This document shows positions 26,017 to 33,990 of a stretch of DNA of 64,000 nucleotides, piece by piece. This DNA comes from 66-474 sp963771735 (GTDB lineage Bacteria; Pseudomonadota; Gammaproteobacteria; Xanthomonadales; Rhodanobacteraceae). Made by a program: the position numbers and the translations under genes. Each line of letters begins with the position of its first letter. Position 1 is the first letter of the stretch. The notes beneath the pieces were generated by a model that searched no databases, was not told where the DNA came from, and worked only from the letters and a program-made list of their open reading frames with translations. The stretch covers positions 186,001 to 250,000 of the forward strand of contig CAVYUN010000001.1 of assembly GCA_963771735.1 (NCBI GenBank), given 5' to 3'.

Positions 26017-28386
26017 ATGTCAGACAACCTTCGCATTCGCAAAGCCGCCGTGCTGGGCGCCGGCGTGATGGGCGCGCAGATCGCCGCACACCTGACCAAC
26101 GCCGGCATCGAAACCGTGCTGTTCGACCTCGCCGCCAAGGAAGGGCCCAAAAATGGCATCGCCATCAAGGCGATCCAGCATCTGGCCAAGATGTCTCCTG
26201 CTCCGCTGGCAATCAAGGAGCTTGCGACGGCGATCGCACCCGCCGATTACGACGAAAACCTCGCGGCACTCAAGGATTGCGATTTCGTGATCGAAGCCAT
26301 CGCCGAACGCATGGACTGGAAGCTCGACCTCTACAGAAAGATCGCGGCGCACATTCCCGACCATACGATCCTCGCCAGCAACACCTCGGGCCTGTCGATC
26401 AACCAGCTCGCCGAAGCGCTGCCGGAAAACCTGCGCCATCGCTTCTGCGGTGTGCACTTTTTCAATCCGCCGCGCTACATGCACCTGGTCGAGGTGATTG
26501 CGGGCAAGGCCACCGATCCGGGACTGCTCGCCGGGCTGGAAGCCTTCCTCACCTCCACGCTCGGCAAGGGCGTCGTGTTCGCAAGGGACACGCCGAACTT
26601 CATCGGCAATCGCATCGGCGTGTTCTCGATGCTGGCGACCATGCACCACACCACGCAGTTCAAGCTCGGCTTCGACGTCGTCGATGCATTGACCGGGCCG
26701 GCGATCGGGCGTCCCAAATCCGCGACCTATCGCACCGCGGATGTCGTCGGCCTGGACACCATGGCGCACGTCATCCAGACCATGGCCGACACGCTGCCGG
26801 ATGATCCGTGGCACGAACATTTCAAGTCGCCCGCATGGCTCTCGGCGCTGATCGAAAAGGGCGCACTCGGCGCCAAGGTCGGCGCGGGCTTCTACCGCAA
26901 GGCCGGCAAGGAAATCCAGGTGCTGGATCTGGCGAAGCAGGATTACCGCGCATCCGAGCAAAAAGCCTCGGACGAGGTCGCCACCATTCTCGCAATCAAG
27001 GATCCAGCCGAGAAGTTCGCCCGCTTGCGCACTTCGGTCGATCCGCAGGCGCAATTCCTGTGGGCCTGTTTCCGCGACCTGTTCCATTACACCGCGTATC
27101 ACCTGGAAGGCATCGCCGAAACCGCGCGCGACGTCGACTTCGCGATCCGTTGGGGCTACGGCTGGAAACTGGGTCCCTTCGAAACCTGGCAGGCGTCCGG
27201 GTGGGAACAGGTTGCGAAATGGATCGAGGAAGACATCACCGCCGGCAAGGCCATGAGCAAGGCACCGCTGCCGGCATGGGTGACCGACGGCCGGCGAGGC
27301 GTGCATCACGCCGCCGGCTCGTATTCACCGAGCGAGCAGAAGGACATCCCGCGTTCGTCCGCCTCTGTCTACAAACGCCAACTGTTCCCCGACGCACTGA
27401 TTGGCGAGAAGTTCGACACCGGCACCACGGTCTGGGAGAACGACGGCATCCGGTTGTGGACGCTCGGCGGCGACGATGTCGGCATCATTTCGTTCAAGAC
27501 CAAGATGTGCACCTTCGACGACCAGGTGCTGGACGGCATCCAGCACGCGGTCGGACTGGCCGAACGGCAATTGAAAGCCTTGGTGGTGTGGCAGACCGGC
27601 GGCGTGTTCTCGGCTGGAGCTAACCTCAAGGGCATGCTGGGCCTGGTGAAGGAAGGCAAGGTTTCGCAGCTCGAAGCCATGATCGCCAACTTCCAGCGCA
27701 CGACCACGCGCGTCCAGCACGGCCTGGTGCCCACGGTCGCGGCGGTGCGCGGACTGTGCCTGGGCGGCGGTTGCGAATTGCAGATGCACTCGGCGCGCAC
27801 CGTCGCGGCACTGGAAAGCTACATCGGCCTGGTCGAAGCCGGCGTGGGTCTGGTGCCGGCGGGTGGCGGCCTCAAGGAAATCGCCGAGCGCTGCTCGCGC
27901 GCGTCGTCCAGCGACGATCCGTTCGATCACATCAAGCGCTATTTCGAAACCGTGGCGATGGCCAAGGCCTCCGGGAGCGCGCTGGAGGCCAGGCAATTCG
28001 GTTTGCTGCGCGAATCGGACGTGGTGGTGTTCAACGCCAACGAACTCTTGTACGTGGCCAAGAACGTCGCCTCCTCGCTGGCCGAATCCGGTTGGCGGCC
28101 ACCGCTGCCGCAGGCCACCCATGTCGCGGGCGATGTCGGTACCGCCACCATCAAGGCGCAGCTTGTGAACATGCTCGCGGGACATTTCATTTCCGAACAC
28201 GACATGGAAATCGCCACGCGCATCGCCGACACCCTGTGCGGCGGCAACATCGAGCGCGGCAGCACGGTCGACGCGCAGTGGTTGCTGGACCTGGAACGCC
28301 ATCACTTCATGGAACTGGCGCAGATGGAGAAAACCCAGGCGCGCATTGCGCACACCATGACCACGGGCAAGCCGCTGCGGAATTAA
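26017..28386 (+). CDS. 3-hydroxyacyl-CoA dehydrogenase / enoyl-CoA hydratase, FadN type
   Basis: 789-residue bifunctional beta-oxidation enzyme. The N-terminal half is the NAD-binding dehydrogenase (AAVLGAGVMGAQIAAHLTNA, ASNTSGLSINQLAEAL, HFFNPPRYMHLVEVI, FIGNRIGVF). The C-terminal half is a crotonase (GGVFSAGANLKGM oxyanion hole, RGLCLGGGCELQMHSARTVA, EAGVGLVPAGGGLKEIA). This order, dehydrogenase first, is that of Bacillus FadN, which has about the same length, and the reverse of E. coli FadB/FadJ. ATG 26017 gives the family start MSDNLRIRKAAVLG. The partner thiolase follows after 122 bases. Confidence 0.92.
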   Translation: MSDNLRIRKAAVLGAGVMGAQIAAHLTNAGIETVLFDLAAKEGPKNGIAIKAIQHLAKMSPAPLAIKELATAIAPADYDENLAALKDCDFVIEAIAERMDWKLDLYRKIAAHIPDHTILASNTSGLSINQLAEALPENLRHRFCGVHFFNPPRYMHLVEVIAGKATDPGLLAGLEAFLTSTLGKGVVFARDTPNFIGNRIGVFSMLATMHHTTQFKLGFDVVDALTGPAIGRPKSATYRTADVVGLDTMAHVIQTMADTLPDDPWHEHFKSPAWLSALIEKGALGAKVGAGFYRKAGKEIQVLDLAKQDYRASEQKASDEVATILAIKDPAEKFARLRTSVDPQAQFLWACFRDLFHYTAYHLEGIAETARDVDFAIRWGYGWKLGPFETWQASGWEQVAKWIEEDITAGKAMSKAPLPAWVTDGRRGVHHAAGSYSPSEQKDIPRSSASVYKRQLFPDALIGEKFDTGTTVWENDGIRLWTLGGDDVGIISFKTKMCTFDDQVLDGIQHAVGLAERQLKALVVWQTGGVFSAGANLKGMLGLVKEGKVSQLEAMIANFQRTTTRVQHGLVPTVAAVRGLCLGGGCELQMHSARTVAALESYIGLVEAGVGLVPAGGGLKEIAERCSRASSSDDPFDHIKRYFETVAMAKASGSALEARQFGLLRESDVVVFNANELLYVAKNVASSLAESGWRPPLPQATHVAGDVGTATIKAQLVNMLAGHFISEHDMEIATRIADTLCGGNIERGSTVDAQWLLDLERHHFMELAQMEKTQARIAHTMTTGKPLRN

Positions 28387-28411
28387 GACCGTAGAAAAAC
28401 GAGGTCCGGGT

Positions 28412-28444
28412 CCCGGACAGCACATGGACGTGCGGTGATCCGGG
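28412..28444 (+). repeat. CACATGGACGTG hairpin repeat, copy B, in the fadN-thiolase gap
   Basis: The conserved core CAGCACATGGACGTGCGGTG (from 28418) is enclosed by CCCGGA (28412-28417) and TCCGGG (28439-28444), a perfect six-pair outer stem; an inner stem GCAC/GTGC closes the loop ATGGAC. It begins 26 bases after the stop of the FadN-type gene. Upstream GTCCGGG (28404-28410) can also pair with the left arm, so an alternative fold is possible. No T run follows. Confidence 0.6.
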
Positions 28445-28469
28445 CCCATTGTCCGAACATCACTGATAT

Positions 28470-28494
28470 CCCGGCCTGCGCCGGGACGACGAGC
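28470..28494 (+). repeat. REP-like small hairpin (TCCCGGC-ctgc-GCCGGGA)
   Basis: A seven-pair stem with loop CTGC, followed by CGACGAGCAAAGAG. A related copy with a different stem is at 30448. Such short GC-rich hairpins with a GACGAGC tail resemble the dispersed REP-like elements of Xanthomonadales genomes. It sits just before the thiolase ribosome-binding region. Confidence 0.5.
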
Positions 28495-28508
28495 AAAGAG
28501 AAACTCCC

Positions 28509-29705
28509 ATGACCAAGCAAATCCAAGACGCCTACATCGTCGCCGTCAAACGCACCCCGGTCGGCAAGGCACCACGCGGTGTGTTCCGCCACACCCGTCC
28601 TGACGATCTCCTGGCGCACGTGCTGCGCGAGACGCTGGACGAGTGCCCCGGCATCGACGTCAACCGCATCAGCGACGTGGTGGTCGGCTGTGCCATGCCG
28701 GAAGCCGAGCAAGGCATGAACGTGGCACGCATCGGTGCCCTGCTCGCAGGCTTGCCTGACACCATACCCGGCATGACCATCAACCGTTTCTGCTCGTCCG
28801 GCCTGCAATCGGTCGCGATCGCGGCCAACAGCGTGCGTCTCGGCGAAACCGACTTGATCCTCGCGGGTGGTACCGAATCGATGAGCATGGTCCCGATGAT
28901 GGGCTTCCATCCGGTGATGAACCCGGAAATATTCAAGGACGAGAATGTCGGCATCGCCTACGGCATGGGCATGACCGCCGAGAACGTGGCCACGCAATGG
29001 AAGATCAGCCGCGAAGAACAGGACGCCTTCGCGCTGCGCAGCCATCAGCGTGCACTCGCCGCGCAGGCGGCCGGCAATTTCAAGGAGGAGATCGCGCCCT
29101 ACCCGCTCGACGATCGCTACCCCGACCTGGCGAAGCGCGGCGTGAAGGAAGACCGCCGCGTGATCGAGAACGATGAAGGCCCGCGCCGCGACACCAGCGC
29201 CGAAATCCTCGCCAAACTGCGCCCGGTATTCAAACGCGACGGCAGCGTCACCGCCGGCAATTCCTCGCAGATGTCCGACGGCGCCGGTGCGGTGCTGCTG
29301 GCCAGCGAGAAGGCGATCAAGGAGTACGGCCTGACGCCGCTGGCACGTTTCGTCGGCTACTCCGTCGCCGGCGTGCCGCCGGAGATCATGGGCATCGGCC
29401 CCAAGGAAGCGATTCCGCAGGCGTTGAAGGCAACCGGCCTGAAGCAGGACGACATGCAGTGGATCGAGCTCAATGAAGCCTTTGCCGCGCAGTCATTGGC
29501 GGTCATCAAGGACCTCGGACTTGACCCGGACAAGGTCAATCCCGAAGGCGGCGCAATCGCATTGGGCCACCCGCTCGGCGCCACCGGCTCGATCCGCGTC
29601 GCCACCCTCGTGCACGGCATGCGCCGCCACAGGCAGAAATACGGCATGGTCACCATGTGTATCGGCACCGGCATGGGCGCGGCGGGGATTTTCGAGATCG
29701 TTTGA
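28509..29705 (+). CDS. fadA: Acetyl-CoA acyltransferase (3-ketoacyl-CoA thiolase)
   Basis: 398 residues, last step of beta-oxidation. The nucleophilic cysteine lies in INRFCSSGLQSVAIAAN (about residue 94), the family signature NVNGGAIALGHPLGATGSIR-like stretch reads NPEGGAIALGHPLGATG, and the second Cys is in MVTMCIGTGMGAAGIFE. It pairs with the bifunctional enzyme upstream as FadN/FadA do in Bacillus. The symbol is by function and pairing; FadI-type cannot be excluded without a tree. Confidence 0.92.
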   Translation: MTKQIQDAYIVAVKRTPVGKAPRGVFRHTRPDDLLAHVLRETLDECPGIDVNRISDVVVGCAMPEAEQGMNVARIGALLAGLPDTIPGMTINRFCSSGLQSVAIAANSVRLGETDLILAGGTESMSMVPMMGFHPVMNPEIFKDENVGIAYGMGMTAENVATQWKISREEQDAFALRSHQRALAAQAAGNFKEEIAPYPLDDRYPDLAKRGVKEDRRVIENDEGPRRDTSAEILAKLRPVFKRDGSVTAGNSSQMSDGAGAVLLASEKAIKEYGLTPLARFVGYSVAGVPPEIMGIGPKEAIPQALKATGLKQDDMQWIELNEAFAAQSLAVIKDLGLDPDKVNPEGGAIALGHPLGATGSIRVATLVHGMRRHRQKYGMVTMCIGTGMGAAGIFEIV

Positions 29706-29716
29706 AGAGGCGGATG

Positions 29717-29743
29717 GGCGGGAATCGCAATGCGAATCCCGCC
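29717..29743. terminator. Candidate bidirectional terminator hairpin after the thiolase gene
   Basis: GGCGGGA-A-TCGC, loop AAT, GCGA-A-TCCCGCC: eleven pairs with one A-A mismatch, between the convergent thiolase and DUF456 genes. No T run is visible on either side, so its strength is uncertain. Confidence 0.4.
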
Positions 29744-29787
29744 GATCGATGGGGAAGTGACGGATCGTCATCGCGCGCGGATTGTTT

Positions 29788-30274
29788 TCAAACCAGCAAC
29801 GCCAGCGCGAACGTCCCCAGCATCATGAACGCTACCGCGAGCTTGATCGCGGTGCCGATCATCAGTCCGATCCAGGTGCCGACGCCGACTCTCGCGGCGT
29901 GATGGATCGCGCTGCCCGAAGCAAGCTGTCCGACCATCGCGCCGACGAACGGGCCGAAGATGATGCCTGGAATGCCGAAGAACAGGCCGACGATGGTGCC
30001 GAGGAACGCGCCCCACACCGCCGCCTTGCTCGCGCCATAGCGTCTGGCGCCGAATGCTGCCCGCGACGAAATCGAACAGGATGGAAAACCCCGCGAGCAC
30101 GCCAAGGACGACGACCGCCCACACCGGGATCTTCTGGAAGTGCCCGGCCCAGGCAGCCAGCAACATGCCGCCGAACATCACCGGAATGCCGGGCAGGTTC
30201 GGCAGGATGGCGCCGACGAAGCCCGCGACGATGAGGATACCGGCGATGAGGTACCAGAGGATGTTCCAGTCCAT
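29788..30274 (-). CDS. DUF456 small membrane protein, one frameshift
   Basis: About 160 residues of hydrophobic DUF456 protein, function unknown. It begins MDWNILWYLIAGILIVAGFV, GAILPNLPGIPVMFGGMLLA, and continues in another frame as FGARRYGASKAAVWGAFLG, TIVGLFFGIPGIIFGPFVGA and an ending ALALLV. The GARR(Y/F)GASK motif and the glycine-rich helices are typical. A single extra base in the GGG run near 30061 explains the break; either frame alone gives only a truncated protein. Confidence 0.8.
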
Positions 30275-30447
30275 GGAACAAGAATAGCTGGATGCCTTGA
30301 CAAAAACTCCCTTCGTCCCGGCGCAGTTCGGGACCCGGCTTTTTCGCGTCGCTCATCCCATCCGACTGGATTACTCGCCGCATCCTGCAGCTCGCGCTAC
30401 GGGCCATTGGCGTCGCCAATGTCCGTTTCGGCGTCCTGCCCCCACAG

Positions 30448-30473
30448 TCCGGCCTTCGCCGGAATGACGAGCG
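30448..30473 (+). repeat. REP-like small hairpin (TCCGGC-cttc-GCCGGA)
   Basis: A six-pair stem with loop CTTC, followed by ATGACGAGCGAGAG. Same architecture and tail as the element at 28470 but with changed, still complementary, stem bases. It lies in the 217-base convergent-side gap downstream of the GH36-like gene, whose stop is at 30492. Confidence 0.5.
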
Positions 30474-30491
30474 AGAGCTCCCGCGCGGTGG

Positions 30492-32522
30492 TTACTGTGT
30501 CGGCGTCAGTTGCAACGTCAGCACCTCGAAAGGTTGGAGCGTGATTGTGACAGGGTGATCCGCATCCACGGTTTTCGGCACGTCGTCGTCGCCCGAATGC
30601 CACACGTCGTCGACACCGAACTTGCGCACGGCATCTTGCGGCAATTGCAATTGCCGACCCACATCCAGGACCGCCAGGCGCGGCTTGTCGTCGGGATTGC
30701 GCAGCGTGATGAACGATTTCTTCGGCGACCACGCGGCCCAGCCATAGATATCCAGCCGTCCGGGATCGCCACCGATCCAGTGGGTGTCGCGCAGCACGTC
30801 GGCGTTGGCACGCGACCAGTTGGCCGCCTGCGCGAGCGTATCCCAGTTCTGCGGCGTCAACAGCGACGGTGTGATGTACATCTCCTGCAAGTCGGTACCC
30901 GTCGCGAAGTAATCATGCACTTCGTTGGCGAAGTCATGGCCAGGATCGGTGTCCAGACCCACCGCATGCTGCGCGTAGATGATCCCGTGCAGCATCAGCG
31001 AATTGATCGGGAACAGCGGCCCCTTGATCACGACGTTCTGGTAGGTTTGCTCGTCGCGATAGGTGATCCACTGCTCGCGCTTGGGCCCGACGCCGGCGAA
31101 GTTGTGATCGTAGCCGCCGCGCCAGATCGAATCCGCGTAGCGCAGCCAGAACGGCGACGCCCAGGTTCCGGTGGTGAGGTTGATGAAGGTGCCCGGTTTG
31201 TCGGCGCGGATGTCGTCGATCAACTGGATCGCCGCGGCGAAATCGCTGTCGAAATGGCTGCCCGGGTAAACACTGTTGACGTTGCCGGTGCCGTCGAACT
31301 TGAACTGGTTGATGCAATCCTTGTCGAGCAGCGTCATCACCACGTGATGGAAGCGCTTCCAGTATTTCGGGCCCGACAGCGCAAAACCGCCGTCGACGAT
31401 TTCGTATCCCAGTTTCCGTCCATTGGCGATGCGCTGCTTGCGTGGCTCGCCGTAACCGCCCCATGGCGAGAGCCAGATGCCCGGTGCCGCACCGTATTTT
31501 TCGGCGGCCTGGCACAAGGGCACGAACCCGTGCGGGAACGCCTTGCTGAAATGCCAGCTTCCGCTGCGGTCGTCCCAGCCATCGTCAAACAGGAACGAAT
31601 CCATTTTCACGTGGCGCTTTTCGACCAATTCATGCCCGAAGGCATTGATGCGATCGAGCGCCTGGGCTTCGGTATAGGGCGTGAAGAAACCGATGTCGTA
31701 CCACGAGTTGTAGTGCAGGAACGGCCGGTACGGATGCGCGCGTTCGCGTTCGACGTAGTTGTCGAAGTCGCGCCGCACCTGGCCCGCGTGCGCCACGCCG
31801 ATGACCGCTGAATACGTCACCGATTGCCCTTTCGGCAGCGGCAACGTGCGCTCGATCCACATCTTCAGCTTGCCGCGCCAAGCGTCGGCTTTCGACATAG
31901 GATGTTCGAAGCCCAGCCAGTCGTCGTGCGATACCACCGGCGAACCATCCACGTCGCCGTCGACGAAAGCATCGGGTGCGTCGGCGCCGAAAAGCGACAC
32001 CTTGCTGATCGCGGCATCCCGATCCAGCGCGGTGATCGTGACGATCTCGCGCAGATACTCCGACCCTTGGCGCTGCACCAGACGCCAATCGACTCGCACG
32101 CGGTGCCGCGGATCCTCGAAAAGCCCCTCGACGGCATTGCCAGGCAAGCGCGCAGCCAGCCGGGAAGCATCGGGGGCCGCCCGCAGCGCGATCTCGCGCA
32201 GCGTCCCCTGCAAGCGCAGTCCGTCCACACCGAGCGTGCTGCCGTCCTTGAAAGTCAGGGAAAACGGATCGGTGAGGGGGATCGGAACGTGATGCAGTTC
32301 ATCGGTGACCACCAGATCGGAAAGCACGCCGCCGTCGAGCTGCCACGTCGCACGCACCACGCCCTGGCCGAATGCATTCACGGCCACCGCGCGGCCGTCT
32401 GGCGGCGTCGCCGACGCCGTGCCGCACAGCACGAATGCAAACAGCGGCGCCACGATCCCAAACATGCGCCCGCTTTTCCGCCGGACATGCAAGCGCGGAC
32501 GGCCGTCCCGATTCACCGACAT
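30492..32522 (-). CDS. Secreted GH36-like glycoside hydrolase
   Basis: 676 residues with an N-terminal signal peptide whose hydrophobic part is FGIVAPLFAFVLCGTASA; a Met 19 codons in (32465) would give a more usual signal length. The middle is a TIM-barrel with SFLFDDGWDD and NQFKFDGTGN, the latter matching the KxD nucleophile motif of clan GH-D (GH27/GH36) alpha-galactosidases. The last ~100 residues form a beta-sandwich. Similar proteins have sometimes been labelled enterotoxin, which nothing here supports. Substrate unknown; possibly an alpha-galactoside or alpha-N-acetylgalactosaminide outside the cell or in the periplasm. Confidence 0.7.
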   Translation of the reverse strand: MSVNRDGRPRLHVRRKSGRMFGIVAPLFAFVLCGTASATPPDGRAVAVNAFGQGVVRATWQLDGGVLSDLVVTDELHHVPIPLTDPFSLTFKDGSTLGVDGLRLQGTLREIALRAAPDASRLAARLPGNAVEGLFEDPRHRVRVDWRLVQRQGSEYLREIVTITALDRDAAISKVSLFGADAPDAFVDGDVDGSPVVSHDDWLGFEHPMSKADAWRGKLKMWIERTLPLPKGQSVTYSAVIGVAHAGQVRRDFDNYVERERAHPYRPFLHYNSWYDIGFFTPYTEAQALDRINAFGHELVEKRHVKMDSFLFDDGWDDRSGSWHFSKAFPHGFVPLCQAAEKYGAAPGIWLSPWGGYGEPRKQRIANGRKLGYEIVDGGFALSGPKYWKRFHHVVMTLLDKDCINQFKFDGTGNVNSVYPGSHFDSDFAAAIQLIDDIRADKPGTFINLTTGTWASPFWLRYADSIWRGGYDHNFAGVGPKREQWITYRDEQTYQNVVIKGPLFPINSLMLHGIIYAQHAVGLDTDPGHDFANEVHDYFATGTDLQEMYITPSLLTPQNWDTLAQAANWSRANADVLRDTHWIGGDPGRLDIYGWAAWSPKKSFITLRNPDDKPRLAVLDVGRQLQLPQDAVRKFGVDDVWHSGDDDVPKTVDADHPVTITLQPFEVLTLQLTPTQ

Positions 32523-32606
32523 GTTTCATTCCTCGCAAAACGCTGTTTCATTCCGGCATTGTGCACGAAGACGGACTGGCAGCGCAGCCCGCGACCTTCG
32601 GCTCCA

Positions 32607-33902
32607 TCAGCCTTCCAGCACGGCCTTGAACCGATCGCGGGCCTCATGCCACCAGTACTGGGCCTGCGCGGCCACGTAGCCGAACGGCCAATGCACCCCG
32701 TCGAGACCGTAACGGCCGAATTCACGCCAACCGTCGTCGCCCTGTGCGATCGCCGACGCCAGCAATTCGCCTGCCACGCAAGTCGGCGCGGTGCCATGCC
32801 CGCCGAACGCCTGCATCCACCACAGCCCGTCGCCATGCGTGCCGAGTTGCGGCATTTGATGGCGCGCGTAACTCATCAGCCCCGACCATGCGTAATCGAT
32901 ATTCGCGGTCGCCAGTTGAGGAAACACCCGAAGCAGGTCGCGCTTCAAGAGCCTCTTCACGGCCTCGGGCGAACGGTTTAGCACCGAAATCCGGCCTCCC
33001 CACAGCAAGCGGGTGTCCTTGAGCGGTCGGTAGTAGTCGAACGCGAAACGTGTGTCGTAGATGGCGGCTTCCGTATGCAGGCATTCGTGCAATCGATCGC
33101 CCAGCGGTTCGGTGACCATGACGTAAGTGGCGATCGGCAATACCGCGCGATCGACCTCACGTTTCAGATGCGCGAGGTAGCCGCCACAGGCCAGCACCAC
33201 GGTGTGGGCCCTGACTTCGCCACTGTCGGTAGCGACCCGCCAGCCCGCGCCATCGCGCTGCAACCGCTGCACGCACGAATTTTCGTGGAAACGCACGCCT
33301 CCGCCTTGCGCGGCACGCACCATGCCGCGCAAATAATCGAGCGGATGCAAGTGCAAGGCATTCGGTTCAAACAATCCATCGTGATAGCGGTTGCTGTGGA
33401 TGAGGCCGCGGAGTTGTTCTTCGGGCAACCACTCCCATTCGACGCCATAGACGTCCCGCAGCAACGCGCGACGCGCATGCAGCAGGACCGGATCACGAAA
33501 CCAGTTGGCCCAGATGACCCCGGCATCGACGGCATCGCATTCGATCGCGTAGCGCGCGATGCGTTGGCGAATCAGATTGACCGCGTCAGTCGTGGCGCCA
33601 TACAGACTGCGCGCACTCCGCAGACCGAGTTGTTTGAGCAACGCGGCCTCGCCGAGCGAGTAGCCGCCGAACACGAAGCCGCCGTTGCGGCCGGATGCGC
33701 CATGGCCGATGCCGCCACGTTCCAGCAGCACCACGTCGCGCACGCCACGTTCGGCCAGCCCCAGTGCAAGGCAGACTCCGGCATAGCCGCCACCCACGAT
33801 CGCGACGCGCGCCCCGTGTGTGCCTTCGAGCTGCGGCAACGCATCGAAGGGACGGGCGCTGGCTTGATAATACGTTTGCGATGATCCGGCAACTTTCGCC
33901 AT
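32607..33902 (-). CDS. FAD-dependent amine oxidoreductase (PuuB/DAO family)
   Basis: 431 residues. The dinucleotide-binding motif is RVAIVGGGYAGVCLALGLAE (about residues 30-50), followed by GHGASGRNGGFVFGGYS, the flavin-contacting pattern of gamma-glutamylputrescine oxidase-like DAO proteins; TVVLACGGYLAHL and GGHGTAPTCVAGELLA complete the FAD site. ATG 33902 (MAKVAGSSQTYYQAS) is preferred because YYQ.S is the usual N-terminal motif. It lies downstream of pbpC after 88 bases. No other polyamine gene is near, so the amine substrate is open. Confidence 0.83.
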   Translation of the reverse strand: MAKVAGSSQTYYQASARPFDALPQLEGTHGARVAIVGGGYAGVCLALGLAERGVRDVVLLERGGIGHGASGRNGGFVFGGYSLGEAALLKQLGLRSARSLYGATTDAVNLIRQRIARYAIECDAVDAGVIWANWFRDPVLLHARRALLRDVYGVEWEWLPEEQLRGLIHSNRYHDGLFEPNALHLHPLDYLRGMVRAAQGGGVRFHENSCVQRLQRDGAGWRVATDSGEVRAHTVVLACGGYLAHLKREVDRAVLPIATYVMVTEPLGDRLHECLHTEAAIYDTRFAFDYYRPLKDTRLLWGGRISVLNRSPEAVKRLLKRDLLRVFPQLATANIDYAWSGLMSYARHQMPQLGTHGDGLWWMQAFGGHGTAPTCVAGELLASAIAQGDDGWREFGRYGLDGVHWPFGYVAAQAQYWWHEARDRFKAVLEG

Positions 33903-33990
33903 GTGCGTTCCCCCGCCGCAATGGAGCCGTCGAACGAACCTCGCGGACAAAGGCCAATGGTTGTTCAGAGGCCCTCAAAGCATAACGCCG

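Noticed and set aside
30492..32522. An enterotoxin gene
   Set aside because: Homologues have sometimes carried that label, but the fold and KFD motif indicate a glycoside hydrolase; nothing toxin-like is visible.
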